A DNA stretch of 15,130 nucleotides from JBEIDK01 sp040383485 (lineage in GTDB: Bacteria > Bacteroidota > Bacteroidia > UBA4408): contig JBEIDK010000075.1 of NCBI GenBank assembly GCA_040383485.1, forward strand, positions 1-15,130, given 5' to 3'. A program made the position numbers and the translations under genes. Positions within the stretch are counted from its first letter, which is position 1. Each line of letters starts with the position of its first letter. A model generated the notes under the pieces. The model did no database searches, had not been told where the DNA came from, and was given only the letters and a program-made list of their open reading frames with translations. Shown here one piece after another: positions 1 to 7,413 of this stretch.

Positions 1-12
1 AAAATTAAAATA

Positions 13-528
13 ATGGACGCGTCTTCAAATCAAAACAATACAAGTCAAAAAACCTCCACGGGTAATTTTATTGGTTCTGCCATTAGAGGATTTTTCGAAT
101 CAATAGATTCCATAACACGATTTGCAATTCAATTTTTTAAAGAAACATTTGTTAGCCCTTATGAATGGAAAGAATTTTTTAAACAATGCTATGTAATAGG
201 TTATAAAACATTTCCGTTAGTTGGTATTACAGGCTTTATAATGGGTTTGGTTCTAACAATACAAAGTAGACCTACATTGGCAGAATTTGGAGCTGAGAGT
301 TGGTTGCCTGCTATGGTTGCAGTTTCTATTATTCGTGAAATAGGACCAGTAATAACAGCACTATTTTTTGCCGGTAAAGTTGGCAGTGGTATTGGTGCCG
401 AATTAGCATCAATGAAAGTTACTGAACAAATTGATGCAATGGAAGTTTCTGGCATCAACCCATTTAAATATATAGTTGTTACGCGCATTGTTGCTTGTTC
501 ACTTATGTTGCCATTGTTGTTGACATAA
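13..528 (+). pseudogene. MlaE-type ABC transporter permease, C-terminally truncated
   Basis: MlaE-family permeases form the membrane part of an ABC system that moves phospholipids between the inner and outer membranes of Gram-negative bacteria. The 171 residues contain family signatures: a membrane segment with MGLVLTIQ (about residues 77-84), then IREIGPVITALFFAGKVGSG, and the cytoplasmic coupling stretch ELASMKVTEQIDAMEVSGIN. Full-length members usually have about 245-260 residues. This one stops just after LMLPLLLT, where the family normally runs on into further membrane helices. None of the three frames downstream resumes the sequence, so a simple frameshift does not explain the loss. The ATG at 13 follows an A-rich leader, but the window edge hides what lies upstream. 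No mlaF-like ATPase gene follows, although the two are usually adjacent. Family assignment is firm; that it is non-functional is inferred. Confidence 0.8.
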
Positions 529-543
529 TATTATATTTTATAT

Positions 544-591
544 CGTAAATGAATTTTTACGACACTGCGAATCACAGCAATTGATATTGCT
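544..591. repeat. two short hairpins after the truncated permease
   Basis: Two small inverted repeats lie close behind the permease stop codon: CGTAAA/TTTACG (544-549 and 556-561, 6-nt loop) and AGCAAT/ATTGCT (576-581 and 586-591, 4-nt loop). Neither is followed by a clear T tract on the plus strand, so neither is a convincing intrinsic terminator. They may be transcript 3' structures or chance in AT-rich DNA. Confidence 0.4.
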
Positions 592-681
592 AATTGTTAT
601 ATTAAAAAAAAATATATTACATTATTTACACATATTGTATACATTGTCTTCTAGCTTATTTTATAAATAAATTAATAGTGG

Positions 682-716
682 TAATTATATAATTTAAGAC
701 TTAAATTATATAATTA
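682..716. repeat. perfect 35-nt palindrome (17-bp arms, 1-nt centre)
   Basis: Bases 682-698 and 700-716 are exact reverse complements around a single central A at 699. The left arm reads TAATTATATAATTTAAG. The arms are nearly all A/T, with a single G:C pair next to the centre. The palindrome sits between the broken permease and the cupin gene, about 30 bases upstream of the candidate promoter box at 744-751. It could be an operator, a cruciform-forming element, or a remnant of the rearrangement that truncated the permease. No T tract follows it, so an intrinsic terminator is less likely. Confidence 0.85.
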
Positions 717-743
717 ATCAATAATAAATACATATCATTTTTG

Positions 744-751
744 TACCTTGC
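744..751 (+). promoter_or_regulatory. candidate Bacteroidota -7 box for the cupin operon
   Basis: TACCTTGC resembles the Bacteroidota -7 consensus TAnnTTTG, with mismatches in the last two positions. It lies about 37 bases before the cupin ATG, a plausible leader length. No clear -33 TTTG box was found at the expected spacing, so the call is tentative. Confidence 0.35.
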
Positions 752-788
752 GATAACCCAATTATAAATCTCTTAAATACAAATAAAA

Positions 789-1358
789 ATGTATAAATTG
801 CAAAATCACAAACTACTAATGCTTACTTTCCTGGTAAGTATTTCCGCTTGTAAAACTGATACCAAATTAGAACCTATTAATAATACTATAGTAAGAAAAA
901 ACAATAGAAACGGCAACCTTACCGAAATAAATAAAATACTAAATATTAAAAATAACATGAAAGGGTATCACATTAACATCGAAAAAGAAACAGCAAAAAA
1001 TACTGATTTTAGAAAGGTTTTGTACACTGCTAAAAATATGCAGTTAGTGCTTATGTGCTTAAAACCTCATGAGGAAATAGGTACAGAAACGCATAAATCT
1101 GTTGACCAGTTTTTTAGAATTGAAAGTGGTAATGGTAAGTGTATTTTAAATGGTATTGAACAGAAGGTTGGAACTGGAGATGTTGTAATTGTGCCTGCAG
1201 GAGCCAAACACAATATGATAAATACTACTAACAATATTGACTTAAAACTATACACCATTTACTCTCCGCCAAACCATGAGGATGGCATTGTGCGCGCAAC
1301 TAAAAAAGATGCCGAACATCAACAAGAAAAATTTGAAGGAGGAACCACAGAACAATAA
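789..1358 (+). CDS. cupin-domain protein with lipoprotein-type N-terminus
   Basis: The C-terminal 130 residues are a single cupin barrel of the small mannose-6-phosphate-isomerase-like type. The second cupin motif is exact: G130, P136, G138, H141 and N145 in GDVVIVPAGAKHNMIN. H102 and Q107 in the first motif, with H141, are likely metal ligands. Relatives I recall begin near MKGY, which here is residue 57 (ATG at 957). Ahead of it lie 56 extra residues: a basic N-terminus, a hydrophobic stretch and a lipobox ISAC with Cys21. As written, the protein would be a lipid-anchored envelope cupin, with residues 22-56 forming a polar linker. Starting at 957 would instead give an ordinary cytoplasmic cupin. 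The substrate is unknown. The stop is 21 bases before the next gene, so the two are probably cotranscribed. Confidence 0.8.
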   Translation: MYKLQNHKLLMLTFLVSISACKTDTKLEPINNTIVRKNNRNGNLTEINKILNIKNNMKGYHINIEKETAKNTDFRKVLYTAKNMQLVLMCLKPHEEIGTETHKSVDQFFRIESGNGKCILNGIEQKVGTGDVVIVPAGAKHNMINTTNNIDLKLYTIYSPPNHEDGIVRATKKDAEHQQEKFEGGTTEQ

Positions 1359-1379
1359 CAATTTTAAATTTAAAAAAAT

Positions 1380-1868
1380 ATGAACCTTACCCATTTACAT
1401 TTATTGATAACCCATTTGCCAATATTTGGTGCAATACTAGGAGCAATAGTTATGCTTCATGGTATTTGGATGAAGAGCTATGAAACAGTAATAGCAGCTT
1501 ATGTTGTATTTATAATTTCAGGCATTGGAGCTGCAATAGCATACGCTACTGGAGAGTCAGCAGAAGAATCTATAGAAAACATCGCAGGAGTATTAAAAAG
1601 CAATATTGATGCTCATGAAGATTTTGCATTAGTTGCCTTGGTCTCATTTATAATATTGGGTATTGTATCGTTGATTGGAGTAATTATTACAAAATTACAA
1701 GCAACTTTTATTAGAACTTATGCTATTTTTACATTACTAGCATCACTTATTAGTTTTGTAATTGTTGCACGTACTGGTTACCTTGGAGGTAAAATAAGAC
1801 ATACAGAATTGAGTAGTTACAACCAAGATACTATTGATGCTATAGAAAATAAAGAAATTGCAGATTGA
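1380..1868 (+). CDS. small histidine-containing four-helix membrane protein (DUF2231-like)
   Basis: This 162-residue protein has about four predicted membrane helices (near residues 10-30, 37-57, 83-103 and 112-131) and a short polar C-terminal tail. Polar residues stand out against the hydrophobic background: H5, H7 and H12 in THLHLLITHLP, TGESAEE after helix 2, H79-E80 before helix 3, and RTGYLGGKIRHTE (131-143) after helix 4. The layout resembles DUF2231-type membrane proteins, with histidines near the ends of helices that could bind heme or a metal. That resemblance is from memory and the ligand role is inference. It begins 21 bases after the cupin gene, so the two form a probable operon. 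The function is not known. Confidence 0.7.
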   Translation: MNLTHLHLLITHLPIFGAILGAIVMLHGIWMKSYETVIAAYVVFIISGIGAAIAYATGESAEESIENIAGVLKSNIDAHEDFALVALVSFIILGIVSLIGVIITKLQATFIRTYAIFTLLASLISFVIVARTGYLGGKIRHTELSSYNQDTIDAIENKEIAD

Positions 1869-2448
1869 TATTGTATTAATTGGGCGTATTTAGTAGTTAG
1901 TTATAAATTAATTATAATTCAATCTTACTTATTTCTGATGAAAAGTAACAAGCATAAAGTGATCATGAATACCAATTGAAAAACTATATTATATGAATAA
2001 AAACAATATGCCTAGACTAATTCTTTTGCTATCAAATAAAACAAAATGTTAATTTACATTCTAATCAAACTATTGCAGGTGTTGTATTTGCGATGCATAG
2101 CAAACGTATGCAATATTTGTGATATGTGTTGTTAGCCAACGCGGCGGATAAAGCTTGTAGCTAAAGAACATGAAACCAAACTTGCTACTAATGATTAAAA
2201 AGATAGACTCATGAACAAACTATCTGATGAGGTAAATTAGGCAATCAACAAGTAATAATAATAGTAGTTCTGCCATTGTCTTAATTTCTTTTACTGTATT
2301 CCGAATTACTCAACTTATTTAAAAAGTTATACAACTGTTCCATTAAGTTGCATAACACTATTGTAGATGACAATATCATATTTATAAATGACTCGAATCA
2401 TAATTATTACCATAAACTAAAACTAATTTTAGACAATAAATCAATTAC
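1869..2448. other. 580-bp gap with no intact gene; possible decayed reading frame
   Basis: No full-length gene is present. A plus-strand reading at 2151-2255 looks coding-like (…VAKEHETKLATND, KDRLMNKLSDEVN, AINK) but is broken by TAA at 2196 and TAG at 2238. Both would be glutamine codons (CAA, CAG) before a C-to-T change. In another frame, 2060-2119 reads SNQTIAGVVFAMHSKRMQYL and then a stop, and an ATG at 1993 opens a short hydrophobic N-terminus. Together these may be the wreck of one small gene, but the evidence is weak. The gap also has a near-palindrome at 2087-2104, a hairpin at 2326-2356 and a short inverted repeat at 2417-2432. Confidence 0.35.
2326..2356. repeat. imperfect inverted repeat upstream of ppsA
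   Basis: GTTATACAAC (2326-2335) and GTTGCATAAC (2347-2356) are reverse complements with one mismatch, separated by 11 bases. The repeat lies about 90 bases upstream of the ppsA start. It could be an operator or leader hairpin controlling ppsA, or chance. A second short inverted repeat, CTAAAA/TTTTAG, lies at 2417-2432 just before the start codon. Confidence 0.45.
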
Positions 2449-4872
2449 ATGAGCATACAAAAAAATATATTATTTTTCAATGAAATTGCTATTTCCGACA
2501 TAGCAAAAGTGGGTGGTAAAAACGCATCGCTTGGCGAAATGTATTCCCAATTAAACCCAATGGGCATAACTATTCCCAACGGTTTTGCTGTAACTGCCGA
2601 AGCGTATCGTTTGTTCAGAAAAGAAGATAATTTAGAACAAAAGCTGATTGATTTAATTAAAACACTGGATACAATAAAATATTCGAATCTTGAAACAATA
2701 GGCCAACAAGCAAGGACATTGATAAGTAATACAGCCATTCCAGAATCATTAGTAAAAGATTTAAATTCAGCATACAAAACATTATCCGAACAATGTAATA
2801 CACAAAAATTGGATGTGGCTGTTCGTAGCAGTGCCACTTCCGAAGATTTACCATCAGCTAGTTTTGCTGGTCAAATGGAATCTTATTTAAACATCACTGG
2901 CGAAGCACAATTGCTAGAGGCATTACACAGATGTTATGTTTCTTTGTTTACAGACCGTGCCATTAAATACCGACATGATATGGGTTTCATAAACATTGAT
3001 ATTGCAATTTCGGTAGGCGTACAACAAATGGTGCGTAGTGATAAAGCATCGTCAGGAGTAGCTTTTACCATTGACCCTGATACTGGTTTCGAAAACACAA
3101 TTATCATCAATGGCATTTGGGGATTAGGCGAAAACATTGTACAAGGACGAGTCACACCAGATGAATGGATGGTGTTTAAACCAACCTTGCAAAACGAAAA
3201 ATTAAATCCAATCTTAAAACGAAATTGTGGTAGAAAAGAATTTACTTTAGTGTATGCAGACAATTCAGAAGCTGCTTCGGCAGAAAAAACAATTGTAAAT
3301 TTAGATACATCAGAAGCTAAGCAAAATGTATTTACTCTCAACGATAAAGAAGTAATTCTATTAGCACAATGGTGCGCTAAAATTGAAAAGCATTATGCAA
3401 AATCAATGGATATTGAATGGGCAAAAGATGGTGTAAACAATCAACTCTATATCGTGCAAGCACGTCCCGAAACGGTGCAAGGTAAGTTTAAGAAACAAGC
3501 AAGAGAAATATTTCATCTTAAAGAAAAAGGAAAAGTTATTACTAAAGGTATTGCTTTGGGTGATGGCATTTCAGCAGGCAAAGCACGTATTTTAAAAAAC
3601 CCAAGTGAAGGGCATTTATTGTTGCAAGGCGAAGTATTGGTAACGGATATTACCAACCCTGATTGGGATCCTATAATGAAAAAAGCAAGTGCTATTATCA
3701 CCAACAAAGGTGGCAGAACAAGTCATGCTGCTATTGTTGCAAGAGAGTTGGGAACAGTAGCTATTGTTGGTTGTAGCAATGCAACTGAAGCAATTAAAGA
3801 TGGGCAAGAAATTACTATTTCGTGTGCAGAAGGCAAAGACGGAATAGTGTACGAAGGCATTTTAAAATGGGAAGTAACCGAACAAGATTTTAGCAAACTT
3901 CCTGCTCCAAAAACTTCGACCATGTTTATTCTTGCCGACCCTGAAAGAGCGTTTGAATTAAGCCAATATCCAAACAATGGTGTTGGTTTGATGCGCTTGG
4001 AATTTGCCATTTCAAACTCAATAAAAGTGCATCCCTTAGCAGTGTGTGAACCCCAAAAAATTACTGACGAAAAAATAAGAACAGAAATAAAAGAACTATC
4101 AACAGGATACGATGATGGCAAAAAATATTTTGTAGATAAGTTAGCCGAAGCAGTATCAATTGTTGCAGCTGCATTTTATCCAAAACCAGTTATTGTGCGC
4201 ATGAGTGACTTTAAAAGTAATGAATATGCAAACTTAGTTGGTGGTAAATACTTTGAACCCAAGGAAGAAAACCCTATGCTTGGCTTTAGAGGTGCATCAC
4301 GATACTACAGCGATTTTTACCGCAAAGGTTTTACACTAGAATGTGACGCAATGAAAAAAGTGCGCAATGAAATGGGAATGACAAACGTAAAACTCATGAT
4401 TCCTTTTTGCAGAACTGTAGAAGAAGGTAAAATGGTGATTGATGAAATGAAAAAGAATGGTTTAGTGCAAAAAGAAAACGGATTAGAAATTTACATGATG
4501 GTAGAAATACCCAGCAACGTAATATTGGCCGACGAGTTTGCAGAACTGTTTGATGGTTTTTCAATTGGCTCAAACGATTTAACACAACTTACCCTTGGCT
4601 TAGACAGAGATTCAACTTTGGTAAGTGGTTTGTTCAGCGAACAAAATCCTGCAGTAAAATATTTAATAAGCGAAACTATAAAAGCTGGTAAACGAAACAA
4701 TATAAAAGTTGGTTTGTGCGGACAAGCGCCAAGCGATATGCCTGAATTTGCTCAGTTTTTAGTGAATGAAGGTATTGATAGCATCTCCTTTAATCCGGAT
4801 GCAATCATCAAAGGAATTGAAAATATAAATAAGGCCGAAAACAAACTAAATGAAATGCGTTTGGATTTATAA
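2449..4872 (+). CDS. ppsA: phosphoenolpyruvate synthase (pyruvate, water dikinase)
   Basis: PpsA converts pyruvate, ATP and water to phosphoenolpyruvate, AMP and phosphate, which lets cells run gluconeogenesis from pyruvate or lactate. At 807 residues it is close to the usual size (about 792 in E. coli). The N-terminal ATP-grasp domain spans about residues 15-345, with VGGKNASLGEM near the start and IVQARPETVQ at its end. The swivelling phosphohistidine domain carries GGRTSHAAIVARELG with catalytic H426. The C-terminal PEP/pyruvate barrel includes GFRGASRYY, EIPSN and GSNDLTQLTLGLDRDS, and ends with GLCGQAPSDMPEFA, where C757 is the catalytic cysteine. All key residues are present, so the enzyme should be active. 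No PpsR-type regulatory kinase/phosphatase gene is visible. ldhA follows after 61 bases on the same strand. The ATG at 2449 starts the conserved N-terminus, leaving little doubt about the start. Confidence 0.96.
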   Translation: MSIQKNILFFNEIAISDIAKVGGKNASLGEMYSQLNPMGITIPNGFAVTAEAYRLFRKEDNLEQKLIDLIKTLDTIKYSNLETIGQQARTLISNTAIPESLVKDLNSAYKTLSEQCNTQKLDVAVRSSATSEDLPSASFAGQMESYLNITGEAQLLEALHRCYVSLFTDRAIKYRHDMGFINIDIAISVGVQQMVRSDKASSGVAFTIDPDTGFENTIIINGIWGLGENIVQGRVTPDEWMVFKPTLQNEKLNPILKRNCGRKEFTLVYADNSEAASAEKTIVNLDTSEAKQNVFTLNDKEVILLAQWCAKIEKHYAKSMDIEWAKDGVNNQLYIVQARPETVQGKFKKQAREIFHLKEKGKVITKGIALGDGISAGKARILKNPSEGHLLLQGEVLVTDITNPDWDPIMKKASAIITNKGGRTSHAAIVARELGTVAIVGCSNATEAIKDGQEITISCAEGKDGIVYEGILKWEVTEQDFSKLPAPKTSTMFILADPERAFELSQYPNNGVGLMRLEFAISNSIKVHPLAVCEPQKITDEKIRTEIKELSTGYDDGKKYFVDKLAEAVSIVAAAFYPKPVIVRMSDFKSNEYANLVGGKYFEPKEENPMLGFRGASRYYSDFYRKGFTLECDAMKKVRNEMGMTNVKLMIPFCRTVEEGKMVIDEMKKNGLVQKENGLEIYMMVEIPSNVILADEFAELFDGFSIGSNDLTQLTLGLDRDSTLVSGLFSEQNPAVKYLISETIKAGKRNNIKVGLCGQAPSDMPEFAQFLVNEGIDSISFNPDAIIKGIENINKAENKLNEMRLDL

Positions 4873-4933
4873 TATACAGAATTATAATATGAAAATATAG
4901 CGAATTCTTTTACACATTAAAAAAATAAAACAA

Positions 4934-5920
4934 ATGAAAGCACTATTTTATAGCACACATAAATTTGACAAGCCTTTTATTGAAAAGGCAAACGACAACA
5001 AACACAATATTGAATTTATTGAAGAATCGTTGAATGAAAACACTGCTTCATTAGCAAAAGGATTTGATGCGGTTGCACTTTTCACATCAGACGATGCGTC
5101 TTCAAGTATTTTGGAAAAATTAAGTTCATACGGAGTTAAACACATTGCCTTACGTTCGGTTGGTTATGACCATGTAAATTTAGATAAGGCAAAACAACTA
5201 GGCATTAAAGTAGCCAACGTGCCTTCTTACTCTCCCTATTCTATTGCTGAACATGCTGTTGCACTATTGTTAACTCTCAACCGTAAATTGATTCTTGGGC
5301 AAACTCAAATGCAAAAAGTAGATTATAGTTTGGACAATTTAATTGGTTTCGATTTGCATGGCAAAACCATTGGCATTATTGGCACTGGTAAAATTGGTGC
5401 CGCATTCGCAAACATCATGCATGGCTTTGGTTGCAAATTGCTTGCCTTTGATATTATTGAAAATAAAGAGTTGAAGGAAACTACTAATTTAACATATACA
5501 AGTTTCGAAAACCTTTGTAAAAATTCGGATGTCATTTCATTGCATTGTCCACTGAACACTCAAACAAAAAACATGTTTGATAAACCAGTTTTTGAAAAGA
5601 TGAAAAAAGGTGTGGTATTCATCAATACTGCCCGCGGAGGACTAGTAAAAACTATTGATTTAATACAAGCAATAGATAATGGAACAATCGTATTGGCGGG
5701 ATTAGACGTGTATGAAAATGAAAAACCAATATTTATGAAAGACCACAATAACGATAAAATTACTGATGAGTTATTTCTGAAACTACGTTCATATTCAAAC
5801 GTATTAATAACAGGTCATCAAGCATTTTTAACTAATGAAGCCTTAGAAGGAATTGCACTTAAAACAATTGAAAACATGGATGCCTGGCAATTGAACGGAA
5901 TTTGTGTGAATGAACTTTAA
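4934..5920 (+). CDS. ldhA: D-lactate dehydrogenase (NAD-dependent, LdhA type)
   Basis: Fermentative D-lactate dehydrogenase reduces pyruvate to D-lactate with NADH. The 328 residues match the E. coli LdhA length (329) and architecture: a split substrate-binding domain at both ends and a Rossmann NAD domain in the middle. The dinucleotide motif is GTGKIG (G150, G152, G155). The catalytic triad of D-2-hydroxyacid dehydrogenases is intact: R234 in NTARGG, E263 in DVYENE, and H295 in TGHQAF. The stretch EKPIFMKDHNNDKITDELF and the tail ITGHQAFLTNEAL are typical of true D-lactate dehydrogenases rather than generic glycerate or phosphoglycerate enzymes. The gene lies 61 bases downstream of ppsA, with no terminator seen between, so the two may share a transcript. 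That pairing suggests joint control of pyruvate fate. It is convergent with dps. Confidence 0.93.
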   Translation: MKALFYSTHKFDKPFIEKANDNKHNIEFIEESLNENTASLAKGFDAVALFTSDDASSSILEKLSSYGVKHIALRSVGYDHVNLDKAKQLGIKVANVPSYSPYSIAEHAVALLLTLNRKLILGQTQMQKVDYSLDNLIGFDLHGKTIGIIGTGKIGAAFANIMHGFGCKLLAFDIIENKELKETTNLTYTSFENLCKNSDVISLHCPLNTQTKNMFDKPVFEKMKKGVVFINTARGGLVKTIDLIQAIDNGTIVLAGLDVYENEKPIFMKDHNNDKITDELFLKLRSYSNVLITGHQAFLTNEALEGIALKTIENMDAWQLNGICVNEL

Positions 5921-5937
5921 TAAATCGTTGTATTTTA

Positions 5938-5972
5938 TAAAAATGCACACTTACTTATTATTTATATGTGCA
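5938..5972 (-). terminator. candidate intrinsic terminator of dps
   Basis: Read on the minus strand, TGCACA (5972-5967) pairs with TGTGCA (5949-5944) across a 17-nt loop and is followed directly by TTTTTAT. The stem starts inside the last codons of dps. It is only 6 bp with a long loop, so the call is moderate. It lies in the 30-bp space between the convergent ldhA and dps genes. Confidence 0.4.
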
Positions 5973-6430
5973 CGTAAGAACCAGGCCATTTTTTCGTGAG
6001 TTTCCATCAGGCCCGTTATAAAATCACTTGTTCCTAAATCATGATATTCGTCTGAAAACGATTTGATGTGTTTGCGTAATACAATGATGATGCTTTCGTG
6101 GTCTTCTAAAAGCTCTTTTATTAATCCCTGACTGTCGTTTTTTTCAATTGTTTGTTCTGTTAAATGACCTAAACTTAGATATGATTTTAAGGTTGCTGGT
6201 GCATAGTGTCCAATAGAACGAATTCGTTCGGCAACATTATCAATCATTTCATCTAATTGCTCAAATTGGGTTTCAAAAAATTTATGCATTTCGTAAAAAT
6301 CTTCTCCTTCAATGTTCCAATGTGCATTTTTTGTTTTTATGTAAAGCACTGTTTCGTCAGCTAATATTTTTGACAACTCAGTAGCAACTACTTGACGATT
6401 GGCTTCGGTTACTCCTATTTCTGTTTTCAT
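5951..6430 (-). CDS. dps: Dps-family ferritin-like DNA-protection protein
   Basis: Dps proteins form 12-subunit shells that oxidise and store iron using peroxide, protecting DNA during oxidative stress and starvation. The inter-subunit ferroxidase ligands are all in place: H37 (in KNAHWNIEG), H49, D64 and E68 (in DEMIDNVAER), with the Listeria-type spacing of 12, 15 and 4 residues. The length of 159 residues is typical. I chose the ATG at 6430 (MKTEIGVTEANR) because the family begins there. An in-frame upstream start at 6481 would add 17 residues with no family counterpart and would overlap the probable promoter. The basic tail used for DNA binding in some Dps proteins is not obvious, so DNA binding is uncertain. 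The gene is transcribed alone, convergent with ldhA. Confidence 0.93.
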   Translation of the reverse strand: MKTEIGVTEANRQVVATELSKILADETVLYIKTKNAHWNIEGEDFYEMHKFFETQFEQLDEMIDNVAERIRSIGHYAPATLKSYLSLGHLTEQTIEKNDSQGLIKELLEDHESIIIVLRKHIKSFSDEYHDLGTSDFITGLMETHEKMAWFLRAHINNK

Positions 6431-6462
6431 ATTTAATATTGAATGTTTAAATTTTGTCAATA

Positions 6463-6470
6463 CAAAGTAA
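6463..6470 (-). promoter_or_regulatory. candidate -7 box for dps
   Basis: On the minus strand this reads TTACTTTG, one base off the Bacteroidota consensus TAnnTTTG. It lies about 32 bases ahead of the chosen dps start and inside the longer alternative reading frame, which supports the shorter start. No matching -33 TTTG was found. Confidence 0.3.
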
Positions 6471-6694
6471 TTACTAAACAAGCATGGTTATTTATACAAT
6501 TAGGTGTATTAATTGCATCATTCGCACATAAATAATAATACATGAAGTAATGGAGTAAGTTTTTTTGATTAATAGGGCTTCTAAAATAAATTTTATACTT
6601 TCCATTCTCATACATAAGAATTCATTAGTAACTAATGACGAGGGTTAGAGTGCAGTGTACCATCCAAAAACTAAACCATTGAATGCAGAAAAAA

Positions 6695-6729
6695 AACAAA
6701 AAACATCTAGAACTTATTATCGGTTCTAG
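6695..6729 (-). terminator. intrinsic terminator of the OsmC-DUF6629 unit
   Basis: Read on the minus strand, CTAGAAC (6729-6723) pairs perfectly with GTTCTAG (6713-6707) across a 9-nt loop, and a T-rich tract follows (TGTTTTTTGTTTTTTTT). The DUF6629 stop codon TAG lies inside the left arm. A second small hairpin, GCTCAA/TTGAGC, sits just upstream within the last codons. Confidence 0.65.
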
Positions 6730-7394
6730 CTCAATGTTTGAGCATTTTTTGTGTAATTATCTTTTAATTCTTTAAGAATTAGATACACCGAAATGCTAAT
6801 GAGCGATGCGAAAAAACACCATACAGAAATTAGATATAGCTTATAAAATATAAAGGAAATACTAAATGAAAAAAATATTGCTATGCCAATCATCCACATT
6901 CGTTTTATATGCGAAAAAAATGAAGGAGCTATGATTGCAATAAGGTAAAATGCTGTAAAGAATATTCTTGGTGTTTTAGGATAATGCTGAATATAATAAA
7001 TATGAAAACTTTCAATTTTTGCCTCAACTGAATAATTGATTAAACAGTAGGTAAGAAAGATAGATGCGAGCAAACCCATTACAACAAAAATGCGTTGAGG
7101 TAACTTTCTAGTTTGTTCTTTTTCTAAAAGCAAAATAGCTACCGGTACTAATAGCGGCCATATGGTTTGTGCAAATATTAAGTAAATATATGTAGCAATA
7201 TTTTGCAGGGATGAATATTGTTTATTAGGAATAGTTAGCCACAAAACACCTTCGGAAAGTTGTTGTGCGGCAAACATAAATGGAATACATGCAAACACAA
7301 TTTGCGAAGGGTGATGCACTTTTTTTATAGATACTACACCAATTACTGTAAGCACAGCTGCAGCTCCGAAACTAGCACTTGCCGAAAAACACAT
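6726..7394 (-). CDS. DUF6629-family integral membrane protein
   Basis: This 222-residue protein opens with MCFSASASF, followed by a glycine-alanine-rich helix, and has IPFMFAAQQLSEGVLWL at about residues 37-53. Together these are the hallmark of the DUF6629 family of multi-pass membrane proteins. About seven hydrophobic segments are visible. The conserved QQ..EG..W stretch lies in the second helix. The biochemical function of the family is unknown to me. The gene starts 19 bases downstream of the OsmC stop and ends at a strong hairpin, so it is the second gene of a two-gene transcript. Pairing with OsmC hints at a role in thiol, peroxide or envelope stress, but that is only guilt by association. 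Confidence 0.8.
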   Translation of the reverse strand: MCFSASASFGAAAVLTVIGVVSIKKVHHPSQIVFACIPFMFAAQQLSEGVLWLTIPNKQYSSLQNIATYIYLIFAQTIWPLLVPVAILLLEKEQTRKLPQRIFVVMGLLASIFLTYCLINYSVEAKIESFHIYYIQHYPKTPRIFFTAFYLIAIIAPSFFSHIKRMWMIGIAIFFSFSISFIFYKLYLISVWCFFASLISISVYLILKELKDNYTKNAQTLS

Positions 7395-7413
7395 AGGCTA
7401 AACAAATTTTGAA

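Noticed and set aside
2087..2104. 18-bp near-palindrome TTTGCGATGCATAGCAAA as an operator
   Set aside because: It has one mismatched pair, lies about 345 bases from the nearest start codon inside a probable gene relic, and has no second copy, so no regulatory role can be supported.
2118..2360. Integron attC-like recombination site, suggested by GTTAGCCAAC and the GTTATACAAC/GTTGCATAAC hairpin
   Set aside because: The core-site consensus is not met, the arms lack the usual bulged bases, and no integrase or cassette array is present.
6431..6481. Longer dps start adding 17 residues
   Set aside because: The added residues have no family counterpart and overlap the best promoter-like box; the ATG at 6430 gives the standard Dps N-terminus.
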